Below, in pieces: positions 1 to 8,448 of a stretch of DNA of 49,946 nt. The number at the start of each line of letters is the position of its first letter. Position 1 is the stretch's first letter. Both the position numbers and the translations under genes were made by a program. Source of the stretch: Desulfovibrio sp. (GTDB lineage: Bacteria > Desulfobacterota > Desulfovibrionia > Desulfovibrionales > Desulfovibrionaceae). Where the stretch lies: the NCBI GenBank assembly GCA_031288535.1, contig JAITRF010000060.1:77519-127464 (forward strand), written 5' to 3'. Below the pieces are notes generated by a model that did not search any database, was not told the origin of the DNA, and saw only the letters and a list, made by a program, of their open reading frames with translations.

Positions 1-366
1 TCCGAGTTCGAGTTTGCCGATGCGCGAAAGGCATTGCCGCACGTAATCACGCTTCCACTCAAGGAGTGCAGGATAAGAGCAGCGCTGTAAAACGCAACCG
101 CCGCATTCGCGTACATGGGGGCAAAGCGCGGGCACCGCGTTCGGAGAGGGTTTAAGCACGCTTTCAATACGGGCGCGCAGCAGATTTTTTTTAACGCCTG
201 TTATCCTGGCCCGGACAATTTCCCCAGGCAGACCTTCATCAAGGAAAACTACCCGGCCTGCGCTACGCGCGATACCTTCCCCTTTTACGCTCAGGTCGGA
301 AATGACCAGGTTCTCCAGCGTATCGCCGACGAACGGTCCGGGTGAAAGCGCGTTTTCCTGTCTCAT
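1..366 (-). CDS. rlmD: RlmD/TrmA-family RNA uracil-5-methyltransferase, N-terminal part
   Basis: Partial: the gene runs off the left edge, leaving about 122 N-terminal residues. It begins MRQENALSPGP. Residues ~10-70 look like a TRAM RNA-binding domain (LPGEIVRARITGV). They are followed by CPHVRECGGCVLQ, the cysteine cluster (C-x5-CGGC) that binds a 4Fe-4S cluster in RlmD/RumA-type enzymes. The family methylates a uracil C5 in 23S rRNA (U1939 for RlmD) using SAM; the catalytic domain is outside the window, so RlmD versus a paralogue (RlmCD, TrmA-like) cannot be decided. The ATG is preceded by GGAG at a suitable distance. It lies downstream of bamD, separated by a repeat and a hairpin terminator, so it probably has its own promoter. 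Confidence 0.85.
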   Translation of the reverse strand, partial: MRQENALSPGPFVGDTLENLVISDLSVKGEGIARSAGRVVFLDEGLPGEIVRARITGVKKNLLRARIESVLKPSPNAVPALCPHVRECGGCVLQRCSYPALLEWKRDYVRQCLSRIGKLELG

Positions 367-380
367 ATATGCTCCGTGCC

Positions 381-409
381 AAAACAAAAGCCGGCTGTCG
401 CCGGCCTTT
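381..409 (-). terminator. Rho-independent terminator-like hairpin
   Basis: On the minus strand GCCGGC-GACA-GCCGGC is followed by TTTTGTTTT. It would end transcription coming from trxA-trxB-bamD just before the start of the rlmD-like gene. The stem is short (6 bp, extendable with a bulge), so strength is uncertain. Confidence 0.55.
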
Positions 410-510
410 CCGTCATATCCTGTCCCGATCTGCGGATTTCCACATGGAGATCCGTCGCCCTCACAAATCAGAGCTGTTTAAGGAAGCGCTGATTAATCGA
501 GGCTTCGCCG

Positions 511-665
511 TTAGAGCAGTTTACGCTTGGGATTGTCGCTTAACGAGGAAGCAAATCCGCCTTGCGACAATCCCGCGACAAGAATTTGCAGGCAGATCCT
601 TGCAGAGCGGTTTATATATTTCAAATGTCGCTCTAAGTGGCAAACTCAAGCGTAACATGCTCTAA
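511..665. repeat. Dispersed palindromic repeat, copy A
   Basis: About 155 bp, starting TTAGAGCAG and ending GCTCTAA, i.e. with terminal inverted repeats. Its internal pieces (TTTACGCTTG, GATTGTCGC, GAGCGGTTTATA) recur in other copies in this window. It fills most of the gap between bamD and the rlmD-like gene, and its last bases form the bamD stop codon (TAG). Confidence 0.85.
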
Positions 666-1390
666 AGCCAGGTGAACCAGTCGCGCCATGAGCCTTCACG
701 TTGTTTGCGCGTGTCCTCCGCTTCATTTTCCGTGTTCAAAACGAAGGCAGCCTTGGATTTTTCGAGAGCAAATTCATATATTTCAGTAACATCTTGATAT
801 TTGTCGATGATTACTTTGTACCTCGCCAAGGCCGATGCATAGCGTCCCATGCGATAATAAAAATCCGCGTAGAAAAGCTCGTGTTCGGCCATCAATCTGC
901 GGCATTCCTTCATTTTTTCTGTGGCTACCGCGGCATATTCCGTATTTGGATAACTTTCGAGCAGACGCTGAAAATAGGAATAGGCTTCAACAATAGGCTC
1001 CGAGGGTCGATCAATGGAGGGGTAGCCGTTCATGCTGGCCATGCCTATATTGAACAGTACATAGGGGATCGCCTGATGCCTGGGATGCAAACTTTCAAAT
1101 TCCTTATAGGCTTCCACGGCCGCAGGCCACTCTTCATCCAGAAAATAGCAGTCAGCCAGGGAAAGCTCGGCTTCCACTGCGTATGGACTGAAGGGGAAAT
1201 TATCTTTCAATTTTGAGTAAAATTTGCTTGCTCCTATGTAATTCTTGTCACGCATGGCGTCATTGCCGGCTTCGAAAAGTTCCTGGGCAGTATCCTCTCC
1301 CGGCGGCAGATAAAACCAGTCGATGATACCGCAGCCGGAAAGCAGGAGCAGCATGATGAAAACGCAGAAAAACCGCGCCGGTTTATCCAT
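662..1390 (-). CDS. bamD: BamD (YfiO) outer-membrane assembly lipoprotein
   Basis: Component of the BAM complex that inserts beta-barrel proteins into the outer membrane; acts on the periplasmic face. The start MDKPARFF gives a short signal peptide with lipobox LLSGC (Cys20). An upstream in-frame start would spoil the signal peptide. The mature part (~35-200) is built of TPR repeats typical of BamD: AGNDAMRDKNY, FPFSPYAVEAELSLADCYF, YPNTEYAAVATEKM. Length 242 residues is normal. It overlaps the end of trxB by 8 bp (ATGGATAA), so it is translationally coupled to thioredoxin genes. The stop codon is supplied by the end of repeat copy A. Confidence 0.92.
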   Translation of the reverse strand: MDKPARFFCVFIMLLLLSGCGIIDWFYLPPGEDTAQELFEAGNDAMRDKNYIGASKFYSKLKDNFPFSPYAVEAELSLADCYFLDEEWPAAVEAYKEFESLHPRHQAIPYVLFNIGMASMNGYPSIDRPSEPIVEAYSYFQRLLESYPNTEYAAVATEKMKECRRLMAEHELFYADFYYRMGRYASALARYKVIIDKYQDVTEIYEFALEKSKAAFVLNTENEAEDTRKQREGSWRDWFTWL

Positions 1391-2309
1391 GAGCGTGTTC
1401 CAGGTATGAATTCGCCGCATTGGCGGCGGTTGCGCCCTCACCGGCAGCCGTTATGATCTGGCGGCAGAGTTTGGAGCGAATGTCTCCCGCCGCGAAAACA
1501 CCGGGCAGGTTGGTACGCATCTCCGTGTCCGTTATCACAAAACCTTGCTCGTCGCGGGCGATTTCCGCAGGCAAAAAGCGTGAAAGCGGTTCGAAACCTA
1601 CAAAAACAAAAAGACCGTTCAAGGGTAGAAATTCTTCTTTGCCCGTGTCCAGTCTTTTAAGGCTGACACCTTCCAGCTCTTTTTCCCCATGCAGGGCTGA
1701 AATCACAGTGTTCATCTCAAAAACGACGTTTTCTGCCGACTTCAGCCTGTCCACGTAAAGAGGGGAGGCTCGAAAGGCGTCTCTGCGGTGCACAAGATGC
1801 AGTTTTGACACTATTTTTGTCAGATGCAGGGCTTCCTCCACTGCCGAATTGCCGCCGCCGGCCACTCCCACTACCTGTCCCCTGAAAAAATTTCCATCAC
1901 ACATCGCGCAGTGGGAGATACCGCGGCCCAGCAGGCGATCTTCATCCGGCAGACCGAGTTTACGGTGGCGAACGCCGGAACAGATAACGACGCTGTCAGC
2001 TTCCAGCCAGTCCCCGTCAACATGCAGCAGCTTGCAGTCTCCGTCAATTTTCAGTTCGGATATTTCGCCCTGGATCCGCGTCAGACCGGCACAGGCCCCC
2101 AGCTGTTCCGCGAATAAATCCGCCAGTTCATATCCTTTGATTCCCTTGGGAAAACCGGGATAGTTTTCCACCTCGTACGTTTGCAGTAAAAGACCGCCGG
2201 GCGCGAGTTGTTCCGCCAAAGCTGTCTTTATTCCGAAGCGGGCGAGATAAAAGGCCGCCGTCATCCCGGCGGGCCCCGCTCCGATAACTACGGCCTCAAA
2301 GTGTTTCAT
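1383..2309 (-). CDS. trxB: Thioredoxin reductase (TrxB)
   Basis: NADPH:thioredoxin oxidoreductase, a cytosolic flavoprotein of 308 residues. The FAD-binding GAGPAGMTAA is at ~10-19, the redox-active CAMC at Cys134/Cys137, the nucleotide-binding GGGNSAVEEA at ~151-160 and the C-terminal FAD motif GVFAAGDIR near residue 270. All family hallmarks are intact. The ATG overlaps the trxA stop by 4 bp (ATGA) and the 3' end overlaps bamD, giving a tight trxA-trxB-bamD operon. NADPH versus another donor cannot be settled by eye. Confidence 0.95.
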   Translation of the reverse strand: MKHFEAVVIGAGPAGMTAAFYLARFGIKTALAEQLAPGGLLLQTYEVENYPGFPKGIKGYELADLFAEQLGACAGLTRIQGEISELKIDGDCKLLHVDGDWLEADSVVICSGVRHRKLGLPDEDRLLGRGISHCAMCDGNFFRGQVVGVAGGGNSAVEEALHLTKIVSKLHLVHRRDAFRASPLYVDRLKSAENVVFEMNTVISALHGEKELEGVSLKRLDTGKEEFLPLNGLFVFVGFEPLSRFLPAEIARDEQGFVITDTEMRTNLPGVFAAGDIRSKLCRQIITAAGEGATAANAANSYLEHAHG

Positions 2310-2632
2310 CCGGCCAGGACCTTCTGATTTATAATCTCCCGGAGATTGGCCTTGGACACCGCCCCGGTGATCTGGTCGACAATCTGGCCCTTGTCGAAAA
2401 TGATCATGGTCGGAATGGCGCGTATGCCATATTTGGCGGAGGTGACGGGATTTTCGTCCACATTGAGTTTGTAGACGGACATCTTTCCTTCATATTCGAC
2501 GCTTACATCTTCTATCACCGGACCAACCGAGCGGCATGGGCCACACCAGGGCGCCCAGAAATCAACCAGAACCGGTAACGGCGATTGAATGACATCTTTT
2601 TCAAAATCGCCATCTGTCACCGCTTTTGCCAT
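2306..2632 (-). CDS. trxA: Thioredoxin (TrxA)
   Basis: 108-residue cytosolic thioredoxin. The active site WCGPCR (Cys30/Cys33) follows VLVDFWAPW, and the cis-proline loop is IRAIPTMIIF. It passes electrons from TrxB, encoded immediately downstream with a 4-bp overlap, to target disulfides. The start is supported by AAGGAGA about 6 bases upstream. It is the first gene of the operon and has a promoter-like sequence about 55 bp upstream of the start codon. Confidence 0.96.
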   Translation of the reverse strand: MAKAVTDGDFEKDVIQSPLPVLVDFWAPWCGPCRSVGPVIEDVSVEYEGKMSVYKLNVDENPVTSAKYGIRAIPTMIIFDKGQIVDQITGAVSKANLREIINQKVLAG

Positions 2633-2687
2633 AGCGTTCTCCTTCCAGCTTTAAAATTTGCCAAACTCAGCCTTGAATCTTGGGGCA

Positions 2688-2716
2688 ACAATAGTCGGCA
2701 GGCACTTCGCTGTCAA
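2688..2716 (-). promoter_or_regulatory. Sigma-70-type promoter of trxA-trxB-bamD
   Basis: On the minus strand TTGACA and TATTGT are separated by 17 bases, a near-consensus -35/-10 pair. It sits a suitable distance upstream of trxA, leaving a short leader containing AAGGAGA. This is the clearest promoter in the window. Confidence 0.7.
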
Positions 2717-2810
2717 CACAATTCCCCTGCCGTGATGCGCAAGCATCGCCCGAATCGCTGCTGTCCTCATCTCTACAGCTCGAAGACTTGCCTACGGCTG
2801 GCGATCCCTC

Positions 2811-2853
2811 GGCGAGGTTTGGGACGGAGCCCCAATTAATCAGCCCTTCATTA
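2811..2853. repeat. Second repeat family, copy 1
   Basis: The stretch around GAGCCCCAATTAAT and AGCCCTTCA closely matches a second copy about 145 bp away. It contains a GGGAC-GGAG-CCCC-like hairpin. It lies in the noncoding gap between tsaD and trxA. Confidence 0.7.
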
Positions 2854-2954
2854 GGGAAACACTGATTTATTTTTGAGATGGCTTTGCCTCCTATACACCC
2901 AATAGATATTTCAACAAGTTACTATCGAGGGGGTCCGGGGGAAATCATTTCCCC

Positions 2955-2997
2955 CGGCGGGGTTTGGGGCAGAGCCCCAATTAATTAGCCCTTCCTT
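2955..2997. repeat. Second repeat family, copy 2
   Basis: Same core as the copy at 2811: GGGGTTTGGGGCAGAGCCCC and then AATTAATTAGCCCTTCC. It directly abuts the tsaD stop codon and is preceded by the G-run/C-run palindrome. It may act as the tsaD terminator. Confidence 0.7.
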
Positions 2998-3000
2998 GGA

Positions 3001-4110
3001 TCAGACACGTTTCGAGCCAAGACCGCCCTGCCCGCTCCGGAACATGTCCTGCGGAACAGGGGTGCCGCGCGGCACGGCCCGCATGTCCAAATCGTGCTCA
3101 TATCCCATATCGGCCAACAGTGATCCCAGATAGGCGATCATGGCCCCATTGTCGGCGCACAACTCCGGAGGCGGGACGTTAAACTCAAGGCCGCGTTTCG
3201 CCGCAATTTTCCCGACACTTGGGCGCAGCAGGGAATTGGCCGCAACCCCGCCAGCCAGGATCAGGCTCTGAACATCGGCATTTTCCCTTCCGTTCAGGGC
3301 TTCTTCCACCCTCAGACAGAGACAGTCGACTACCGCCTGCCGGTACGAAGCGCAGGTATCAGCCAGGCTTTGCCTGGTCTGCCTGTCCCGCGGCAGGGAC
3401 AATTCCCCGCTTTGCACGTCAAATGACGCTTTGAGTTCCGGATGCCGGGAAACATGGAGCCACATGGCGGTCTTCAAACCGCTGAAACTGAAATCCAGGT
3501 TGTCCTTTCCGGTATGCGGGCGTGGGAAAAGCCTCGCTTCTTCAACGCCGTCCTGTGCCAGACGATCAATGTGCCTTCCGGCCGGATAAGGAAGGCCAAG
3601 CATTTTCCCGGCTTTGTCAAAGGCCTCCCCTGCGGCGTCATCAAAGCTTTTCCCCAGAACGGCGAATTCGTCCGGCCCCTCTACCCTGTAAAGCAGGGTG
3701 TGCCCGCCGGAAACCAGGAGCGCCAGCGCCGGCAAAGTCAATTTGTTCTTTAAGCCAGCGGCGAAAACATGGGCGTGCAGATGATTGATCCCTATAAAGC
3801 GCACACTTCTCCCCAGTGCGAAAGCCTTTGCAAAGGCGACGCCCACCAGAAGACTGCCGAGCAACCCCGGCCCTCTGGCCGGACAGACGAGTTCGATATC
3901 TTCCGCCCGTACCCCGGTACGCTCAAGAAGACGATCAAAGAGGCCGCCGATATTTTTGGCGTGTTCGCGCGAAGCGAGTTCAGGCACAACGCCGCCGAAC
4001 AGGGCGTGCAGCTCGTTCTGGCTCCACGTCTCCTGCCCCAGAATTTCAGCGTCGGCGACAAGAGCCAGAGACGTGTCGTCGCATGAGGTCTCTATCCCGA
4101 GACAAAGCAC
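3001..4110 (-). CDS. tsaD: tRNA t6A threonylcarbamoyltransferase TsaD
   Basis: Catalytic subunit transferring the threonylcarbamoyl group to A37 of ANN-decoding tRNAs (formerly Gcp/YgjD). 369 residues, slightly longer than E. coli TsaD. The ASKHA-fold start is LGIETSCDDTSLAL. The metal-binding histidines are in NHLHAH (His110 and His114), where many relatives have NHLEGH. SGGHTLL and the C-terminal LCADNGAMIA are also present. The final ~30 residues (from GTPVPQDMF) form a short extension. It lies 59 bp downstream of fbp and is likely the last gene of that operon. The partners TsaB, TsaC and TsaE are not in the window. Confidence 0.95.
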   Translation of the reverse strand: MLCLGIETSCDDTSLALVADAEILGQETWSQNELHALFGGVVPELASREHAKNIGGLFDRLLERTGVRAEDIELVCPARGPGLLGSLLVGVAFAKAFALGRSVRFIGINHLHAHVFAAGLKNKLTLPALALLVSGGHTLLYRVEGPDEFAVLGKSFDDAAGEAFDKAGKMLGLPYPAGRHIDRLAQDGVEEARLFPRPHTGKDNLDFSFSGLKTAMWLHVSRHPELKASFDVQSGELSLPRDRQTRQSLADTCASYRQAVVDCLCLRVEEALNGRENADVQSLILAGGVAANSLLRPSVGKIAAKRGLEFNVPPPELCADNGAMIAYLGSLLADMGYEHDLDMRAVPRGTPVPQDMFRSGQGGLGSKRV

Positions 4111-4169
4111 GGCAAAGGCCCCTGTCCTGGTATCATGTGTCTGGCTGTACGCTTAATCAAGCTCAAGCG

Positions 4170-5183
4170 TTACTTTAATATTTCCATAACGTGTTCGACA
4201 TCGTTTTTTGAGCCTATAAACAGCGGAACGCGTGTATGCAGGGTATCGGGCACGATCTCCAGAATGCGCCGGTGACCGTCCGAGGCCACGCCTCCGGCCT
4301 GTTCGGCCAGCATGGCCATTGGCGAGGCTTCGCACAAAAGACGAAGTTTGCCCCGCGGGTGGTCCGGTATTTTGTAGTCCATAGGATACATGAAAATTCC
4401 GCCCTTGAGCAACGTACGATGGAAATCGGCCACCAGTGAACCTACATACCGGTGCGTGTAGGGTTTGCCGCGCGGATTGTCCGTGCCTTTGAAAGATTGT
4501 ACCGCCTTGGCCGTTTTTTCATCCCAAAACGTTACGTTGCCTTCATTTACCGAGTAGGTTCTTCCGGTTTCCGGGATTTGCATGTTGTTTTGCGAGAGCA
4601 GAAATTCCCCGACGCTGGGGTCCAGAGTAAAGGCATGCACGCCCTGCCCGGTCGTATAGACAAGCATGGTCGAGGGACCGTACATGACGTAACCGGCGCC
4701 CATCTGTTTATATCCCGGCTGAAGCACGTCGCTTTGGGTCACGTCCTGTTCCGGGGGGGAAATGCGGCGCAATATGGAAAAGATGGTGCCCACATTGATG
4801 TTGACGTCGATGTTTGAGGAACCGTCCAGCGGATCAAAAATAAGAATGTAGTCGCCGTGTGTGAACCTCTCCGGAATGGGGATTATATCCGCATTTTCCT
4901 CGGAGGCCATGGCGCACAACGCTCCGCTTCGCTGCATACGGTGGATGATGATCCGGTTGGCATAGGCGTCAAGTTTTTGAACATCCTCCCCTTGCACATT
5001 GATTTCGCCGGTTTCGCCCAAAACATCAAGAAGCCCGGCTTTGGTGACGTTTCTGGAGATAAGCTTGGCGGCCAGGATAAGGTCGTAAAGCAACTGCGTG
5101 AACATCCCGGTGGCCGTCGGGGATTGTTTCTGATGCAGAAGCAGATGCTCGGTTACCGTAATTTGTCTTTGCTGCTGAGACAT
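4170..5183 (-). CDS. fbp: Class I fructose-1,6-bisphosphatase
   Basis: Hydrolyses fructose 1,6-bisphosphate to fructose 6-phosphate in gluconeogenesis; Mg-dependent and cytosolic. With the start [10 protein letters not shown] the protein has 337 residues, the normal length. Metal-site residues are in ASEEN (~93-97) and DPLDGSSN (~117-124). The substrate side has [11 protein letters not shown] and GGIFMYP. The start was chosen because GGAGG stands just before this ATG; longer reading would cross into the upstream lipoprotein gene. It is 16 bp downstream of that lipoprotein gene. Confidence 0.95.
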   Translation of the reverse strand: MSQQQRQITVTEHLLLHQKQSPTATGMFTQLLYDLILAAKLISRNVTKAGLLDVLGETGEINVQGEDVQKLDAYANRIIIHRMQRSGALCAMASEENADIIPIPERFTHGDYILIFDPLDGSSNIDVNINVGTIFSILRRISPPEQDVTQSDVLQPGYKQMGAGYVMYGPSTMLVYTTGQGVHAFTLDPSVGEFLLSQNNMQIPETGRTYSVNEGNVTFWDEKTAKAVQSFKGTDNPRGKPYTHRYVGSLVADFHRTLLKGGIFMYPMDYKIPDHPRGKLRLLCEASPMAMLAEQAGGVASDGHRRILEIVPDTLHTRVPLFIGSKNDVEHVMEILK

Positions 5184-5199
5184 GACACACCTCCGGAGG

Positions 5200-6150
5200 T
5201 TAAGGCTGTTCACCGGGAACGTCTGTAACAGCCTGCCGTTCAACGGCCTCAAGTCCATTTGCGCTACGACCCGATGCGGGTTGCGCAGGGGCGATGATCC
5301 GGGTCTCTTCCTTTTCTCCTTCGGCCGCCGGGGCTTGCTCCGCCGGCGGAGCTGCGGGCTCTGCCGCGGCACTGTCTTTTCTGGAGGCGGAGGTAACCGG
5401 AATGACGTACACCAAGGGGAGATTCCCGATATAGCGCGTTAACCAGAAAAAAGTCGAATCTCCGCTGCCTACGGTGCCCGATGACTTGTTTTCAAGAATA
5501 TTTTTCCATTCATCGGTTCCGGCTCCGATGCCTCCCCCGAACCGCCCCTGCCACAGGATTCCGGCCGGAGTAAGCATGGCGAAACTGTCCGGATTCGGGC
5601 TCAAAGTGGCCAGCGTTGCCGGATCGAAATGGGCTACTATGATTCCGAGCAGATCTTCGCCGAAATAAACAGGATTGCCCAAGTAAATTTCCGGGCTGGA
5701 ATCGCCTGTCTGAACATAAGCCCGCAGCATTCCCGGTCTCTGCTTCGGGTCTACTTCCAGCAGAGGCGAGGCATCGAAGACCTTGGCGAAATATTCGGGA
5801 TAGCGGGAATTTACGACCCCGTCGCTTCCGACCAGCGCAACCCCGGAAATCCAGGGAAACCGCTGCACCATGGACAAAGCCCACTCAGGACTCGGATTGT
5901 GGTCGGTATTTTCCATTGCCCGGATCAATCTGGACAGTTCATTGTCAATGTTCAGCACGGCCTCGCCGAGGGCTATCTCGTAGTCGGTTCGATTGCCGGT
6001 ATCGCTGAGATCTACCGTGGCCGGAGTGTTCAGATAATGCGTATACTGACGCTTGGTGAATTTCCAGGAATCTTTGAGCGTCTGATGGGATTGGCAGGCG
6101 CTTGCGGCCAGGCAGCCGCATACAAGAAACAGTAGAAGAATGTACCGCAC
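5200..6150 (-). CDS. Lipoprotein with a Cache/PDC-sensor-like domain, function unknown
   Basis: Begins with a GTG ([13 protein letters not shown]) preceded by GGGGAG; an alternative TTG lies five codons upstream. The signal peptide ends in a lipobox-like ASAC, so it should be a lipid-anchored envelope protein of about 316 residues. Residues ~70-235 ([34 protein letters not shown]) resemble the single Cache/PDC sensor domains of chemoreceptors, but no signalling domain follows. The tail is rich in Ala, Pro and Glu. It lies between a TPR gene and fbp, probably in the same operon. Ligand and role are unknown; the Cache assignment is a by-eye judgement. Confidence 0.75.
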   Translation of the reverse strand: MRYILLLFLVCGCLAASACQSHQTLKDSWKFTKRQYTHYLNTPATVDLSDTGNRTDYEIALGEAVLNIDNELSRLIRAMENTDHNPSPEWALSMVQRFPWISGVALVGSDGVVNSRYPEYFAKVFDASPLLEVDPKQRPGMLRAYVQTGDSSPEIYLGNPVYFGEDLLGIIVAHFDPATLATLSPNPDSFAMLTPAGILWQGRFGGGIGAGTDEWKNILENKSSGTVGSGDSTFFWLTRYIGNLPLVYVIPVTSASRKDSAAAEPAAPPAEQAPAAEGEKEETRIIAPAQPASGRSANGLEAVERQAVTDVPGEQP

Positions 6151-6179
6151 CGCAGGACTCCCCAATAAGCTGTGTGTAG

Positions 6180-7067
6180 TTATCTGGCTCGGGCTTCCAG
6201 TCGTTCCGCCAAAGACTCCATGAGGTTGACGATCTTGAGGCTTTCAGAGCCGGGGAGAAAGGCTTTTTCTGCGGAAACTTCCGGTTCCGTGCCGGCATTG
6301 TTCAAACGCCTCGAAAGCTCGTCAATGCGCTGGGCAAGAGTAAGTTTTTCCTCCTCTGCCGCTGACTGAAGCAGTTCCTGGTAGATATCCAGGGCCCCCT
6401 GGACGTCCCCCTGCTCCGCAAGCACATCGGCCATAGAGCGGGTGCGCAGGGAGAAGGGTTCATCCGTTTCCTCCTCGTCGTCCGCAAGGCCGGGTTCATC
6501 CTCTGCTTCATTCGCGGCCGGCGCGGCAATTGCGGTTTGCAAAACCGCCGATGCCTCCGCCGGGCGGATTCCTGCGGAGGCATCGGCGGTCCGCTTTTCG
6601 TCAATGTGCGGCGATGCGCCGGCGTAACTCTTGCCGGACCCTGTTGCCGTCTCACCGGCGCTTAAAACGGCGTTCAAACCCCTGCTGATGATATCGCCCC
6701 AGCTTATGCTTTTTCCCTGCAAGGCGGCGCTGAAGAAACGCATGGCCAAAGACGCGTCGCGCATGAGCGGGTTGTCCGCTATGTTGTCGCACCAAGCCGA
6801 CCAGAAGCCCGGATAGGAAGCGAGAATTTTACCCAGACGTTCAATTTCGGCGGCGACTTCGGCATCCGCCTGTTGCAGATGCAAAAGCTCCACCAGCAAA
6901 AGACGCGCCTCCACGTTGTCGGGATGGCGCAACAAACCCTGCTTGAGTGTAAGAACGGCTTCGGCGGCCTGCCCATCCGCCGCGAGCAGCTTGGCCAGCG
7001 GAAAAAATACCCTTGAGCCGGGTTCAAGTTCCAAAACCTCTCTGTACCAGTCAATTTTTTGTTTCAT
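6180..7067 (-). CDS. TPR-containing cytosolic protein
   Basis: 295 residues with no signal peptide. TPR-like helices run through ~1-75 (WYREVLELEPGSRVFFPLAKLL, DGQAAEAVLTLKQGLLRHPDNVEARLLLV), and one more TPR is near the C-terminus (MADVLAEQGDVQGALDIYQELL). Between them is a low-complexity Ala/Glu/Asp-rich linker (~135-215). It overlaps the upstream FtsB-like gene by 4 bp (ATGA), which suggests translational coupling. Its position next to a cell-division-type protein hints at a scaffold role, but no specific function can be named. Confidence 0.85.
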   Translation of the reverse strand: MKQKIDWYREVLELEPGSRVFFPLAKLLAADGQAAEAVLTLKQGLLRHPDNVEARLLLVELLHLQQADAEVAAEIERLGKILASYPGFWSAWCDNIADNPLMRDASLAMRFFSAALQGKSISWGDIISRGLNAVLSAGETATGSGKSYAGASPHIDEKRTADASAGIRPAEASAVLQTAIAAPAANEAEDEPGLADDEEETDEPFSLRTRSMADVLAEQGDVQGALDIYQELLQSAAEEEKLTLAQRIDELSRRLNNAGTEPEVSAEKAFLPGSESLKIVNLMESLAERLEARAR

Positions 7068-7378
7068 CTTGCCGGGTCTCCAGAGGTGTCGCCTGCCGCT
7101 TCCCCGGGGAATACATATAATATTTCGTCGTTCCGGACAAAATTCAGGCGGTTGCGGATCATTTTCTCAATGTATTTCGCATCGGACTGCAAAAGCCGTA
7201 TTTCGCGGCTAAGCTCTATATTTTGTTCTCCGATACGGGCGATGCGTTCCTCCAGAACCTTGCTGCGCTCCTTCAATTCCGTGTAGGATATGGCGCCGCT
7301 CTTTCCCCAGATTAGGTTATATATGAGCACGAAACTCAGCATGATGGAAAGGGTGAGAACGATTCGGCGCGCAACCAT
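7064..7378 (-). CDS. ftsB: FtsB/DivIC-family septum protein
   Basis: 104 residues: a short N-terminus, one membrane segment at ~7-24 (IVLTLSIMLSFVLIYNLIWG), then a coiled coil (~35-75, ELKERSKVLEERIARIGEQN) and the extracytoplasmic end YIEKMIRNRLNFVRNDEILYVF, which matches the FtsB/DivIC ending (R-x-x-L-x-[FY]-V-[RK]-x-x-E). In the family it joins FtsL and FtsQ at the divisome. The gene is two bases from the preceding small gene and overlaps the TPR gene. The symbol is by family resemblance. Confidence 0.85.
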   Translation of the reverse strand: MVARRIVLTLSIMLSFVLIYNLIWGKSGAISYTELKERSKVLEERIARIGEQNIELSREIRLLQSDAKYIEKMIRNRLNFVRNDEILYVFPGEAAGDTSGDPAR

Positions 7379-7379
7379 C

Positions 7380-7676
7380 CTACTGCAACAGCCTTGCGGT
7401 TGAAGCTGGGTTGACCGCCGCCCGGTTGAGGTTTTCCTTAAGCTCCGCGAGGAACCGCCCTGTCGCCGCCTCTATGCGGCATACGTCCTGCTCTTCGACA
7501 CATACGTATTCAAGCTGCTTGACGGCTTCCCTCAGGATGGTGAATTCCGACTGCAGGGCAAGGCCTAGATGCGTGCGCTCAATCTCTTCCTGAAGCTCCA
7601 GGATGGTCACAAGACAATTGCGCAACCGGCTGCCCAAGACGTCGGTTTTTGTGCTGTCGTTCTGTTCCGCCATCAT
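7380..7676 (-). CDS. Small helical protein of unknown function
   Basis: 98 residues, no signal peptide or membrane segment. It is predicted mostly helical with coiled-coil character (LVTILELQEEIERTHLGLALQ, TILREAVKQLEYV) and two cysteines. Its start codons (ATGATG) overlap the pgsA stop, and only one base separates its stop from the FtsB-like gene, so it is firmly inside the operon. I do not recognise a family. Confidence 0.8.
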   Translation of the reverse strand: MMAEQNDSTKTDVLGSRLRNCLVTILELQEEIERTHLGLALQSEFTILREAVKQLEYVCVEEQDVCRIEAATGRFLAELKENLNRAAVNPASTARLLQ

Positions 7677-8230
7677 CCCGCGGGCCTCCCGCGCCAGGTA
7701 CGGTAAAAGGTTGCGAAATAATTGTAACCGGAAAATACCGTTAGTGCCAGAGAAATGTAAAGCACAATCATGCCCAGGCTGTGCACCGGAATACCGAATG
7801 TGTCGTAGTGAACGATCAGGGGCACCAGAGCGACTATCTGCAGGACGGTTTTCAGTTTGCCGTATACGTCGGCGGCTATGACCATGCCTTCATCCGCCGC
7901 TATCGCCCTAAGCCCCATCACCATGACATCACGGCAAATTATTATGACGGCTGCCCACCCCGGAACCCAGCCGTTGCCGACCAGCATGATCAAAACGGAA
8001 TTGACTAGAATCTTGTCCGCAAGCGGGTCGAGGAACTTTCCCAGGTTGGTGATCTGGTTGTTCTGTCTTGCCAGACGCCCGTCCATGAGGTCCGTAAGTC
8101 CGGCCGCCACAAACAGCAGGCTGGCGACAAGACAGGTCCACCGGCCTGGACACATGAGCAGTCCGACAATAACCGGAACAATGACAATGCGGCTTAAAGT
8201 AAGTCTGTTGGGCAGATTGAAATTTATCAT
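7673..8230 (-). CDS. pgsA: CDP-diacylglycerol-glycerol-3-phosphate 3-phosphatidyltransferase
   Basis: Membrane enzyme of phosphatidylglycerol synthesis, making phosphatidylglycerophosphate from CDP-diacylglycerol and glycerol 3-phosphate. The start MINFNLPNRLTLSRI is the usual PgsA N-terminus. The CDP-alcohol phosphotransferase motif is complete: DGRLAR, eight residues, G, then D-x3-D in KFLDPLADK. Several membrane helices follow. Length 185 residues is normal. Extending the frame upstream would read into repeat copy B, which argues against a longer start. It overlaps the next gene by 4 bp. Confidence 0.93.
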   Translation of the reverse strand: MINFNLPNRLTLSRIVIVPVIVGLLMCPGRWTCLVASLLFVAAGLTDLMDGRLARQNNQITNLGKFLDPLADKILVNSVLIMLVGNGWVPGWAAVIIICRDVMVMGLRAIAADEGMVIAADVYGKLKTVLQIVALVPLIVHYDTFGIPVHSLGMIVLYISLALTVFSGYNYFATFYRTWRGRPAG

Positions 8231-8325
8231 CGGCGCAGTTGTCCTGGCCCGGATATCGTCCGTGCGTACATGCTTCCCTATAATCCTTAACCCCGTCTCC
8301 CGCAATGCGAAAAGTTCGGGGATCT

Positions 8326-8408
8326 GCCTGCAAACCCCCGCCGCGGGATTGTAGCGGAGCGAATTTGCTTCGCTGTCAAACGACAATCTCAAGCGTAAAA
8401 CGCTCCGG
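8326..8408. repeat. Dispersed palindromic repeat, copy B (partial)
   Basis: Contains GGGATTGTAGCGGAGCGAAT followed later by ACAATCTCAAGCGT and GCTCCGG, matching the 'GATTGTCGC ... GCGACAATCTCAAGCGT' half of the family. It lies in the pcm-pgsA gap. The terminal GCTCTAA has decayed to GCTCCGG. Confidence 0.65.
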
Positions 8409-8448
8409 AACCCTGTGTTGAAGGCTGGTATCAATTCTGCAACGCATT

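Larger units (their letters stand above)
2717..3000. other. Noncoding gap between tsaD and trxA
   Basis: No credible gene is seen. It holds two copies of a short repeat and the G/C-run palindrome at 2937-2955, where GGGGGAAAT pairs with ATTTCCCCC. That palindrome, with GGGGCAGAGCCCC just beyond it, could end transcription from the fbp-tsaD side. The rest (2855-2930) is AT-richer and unremarkable. Confidence 0.5.

Noticed and set aside
342..665. 107-residue plus-strand open frame
   Set aside because: It consists largely of repeat copy A and the hairpin upstream of the rlmD-like gene; no family features.
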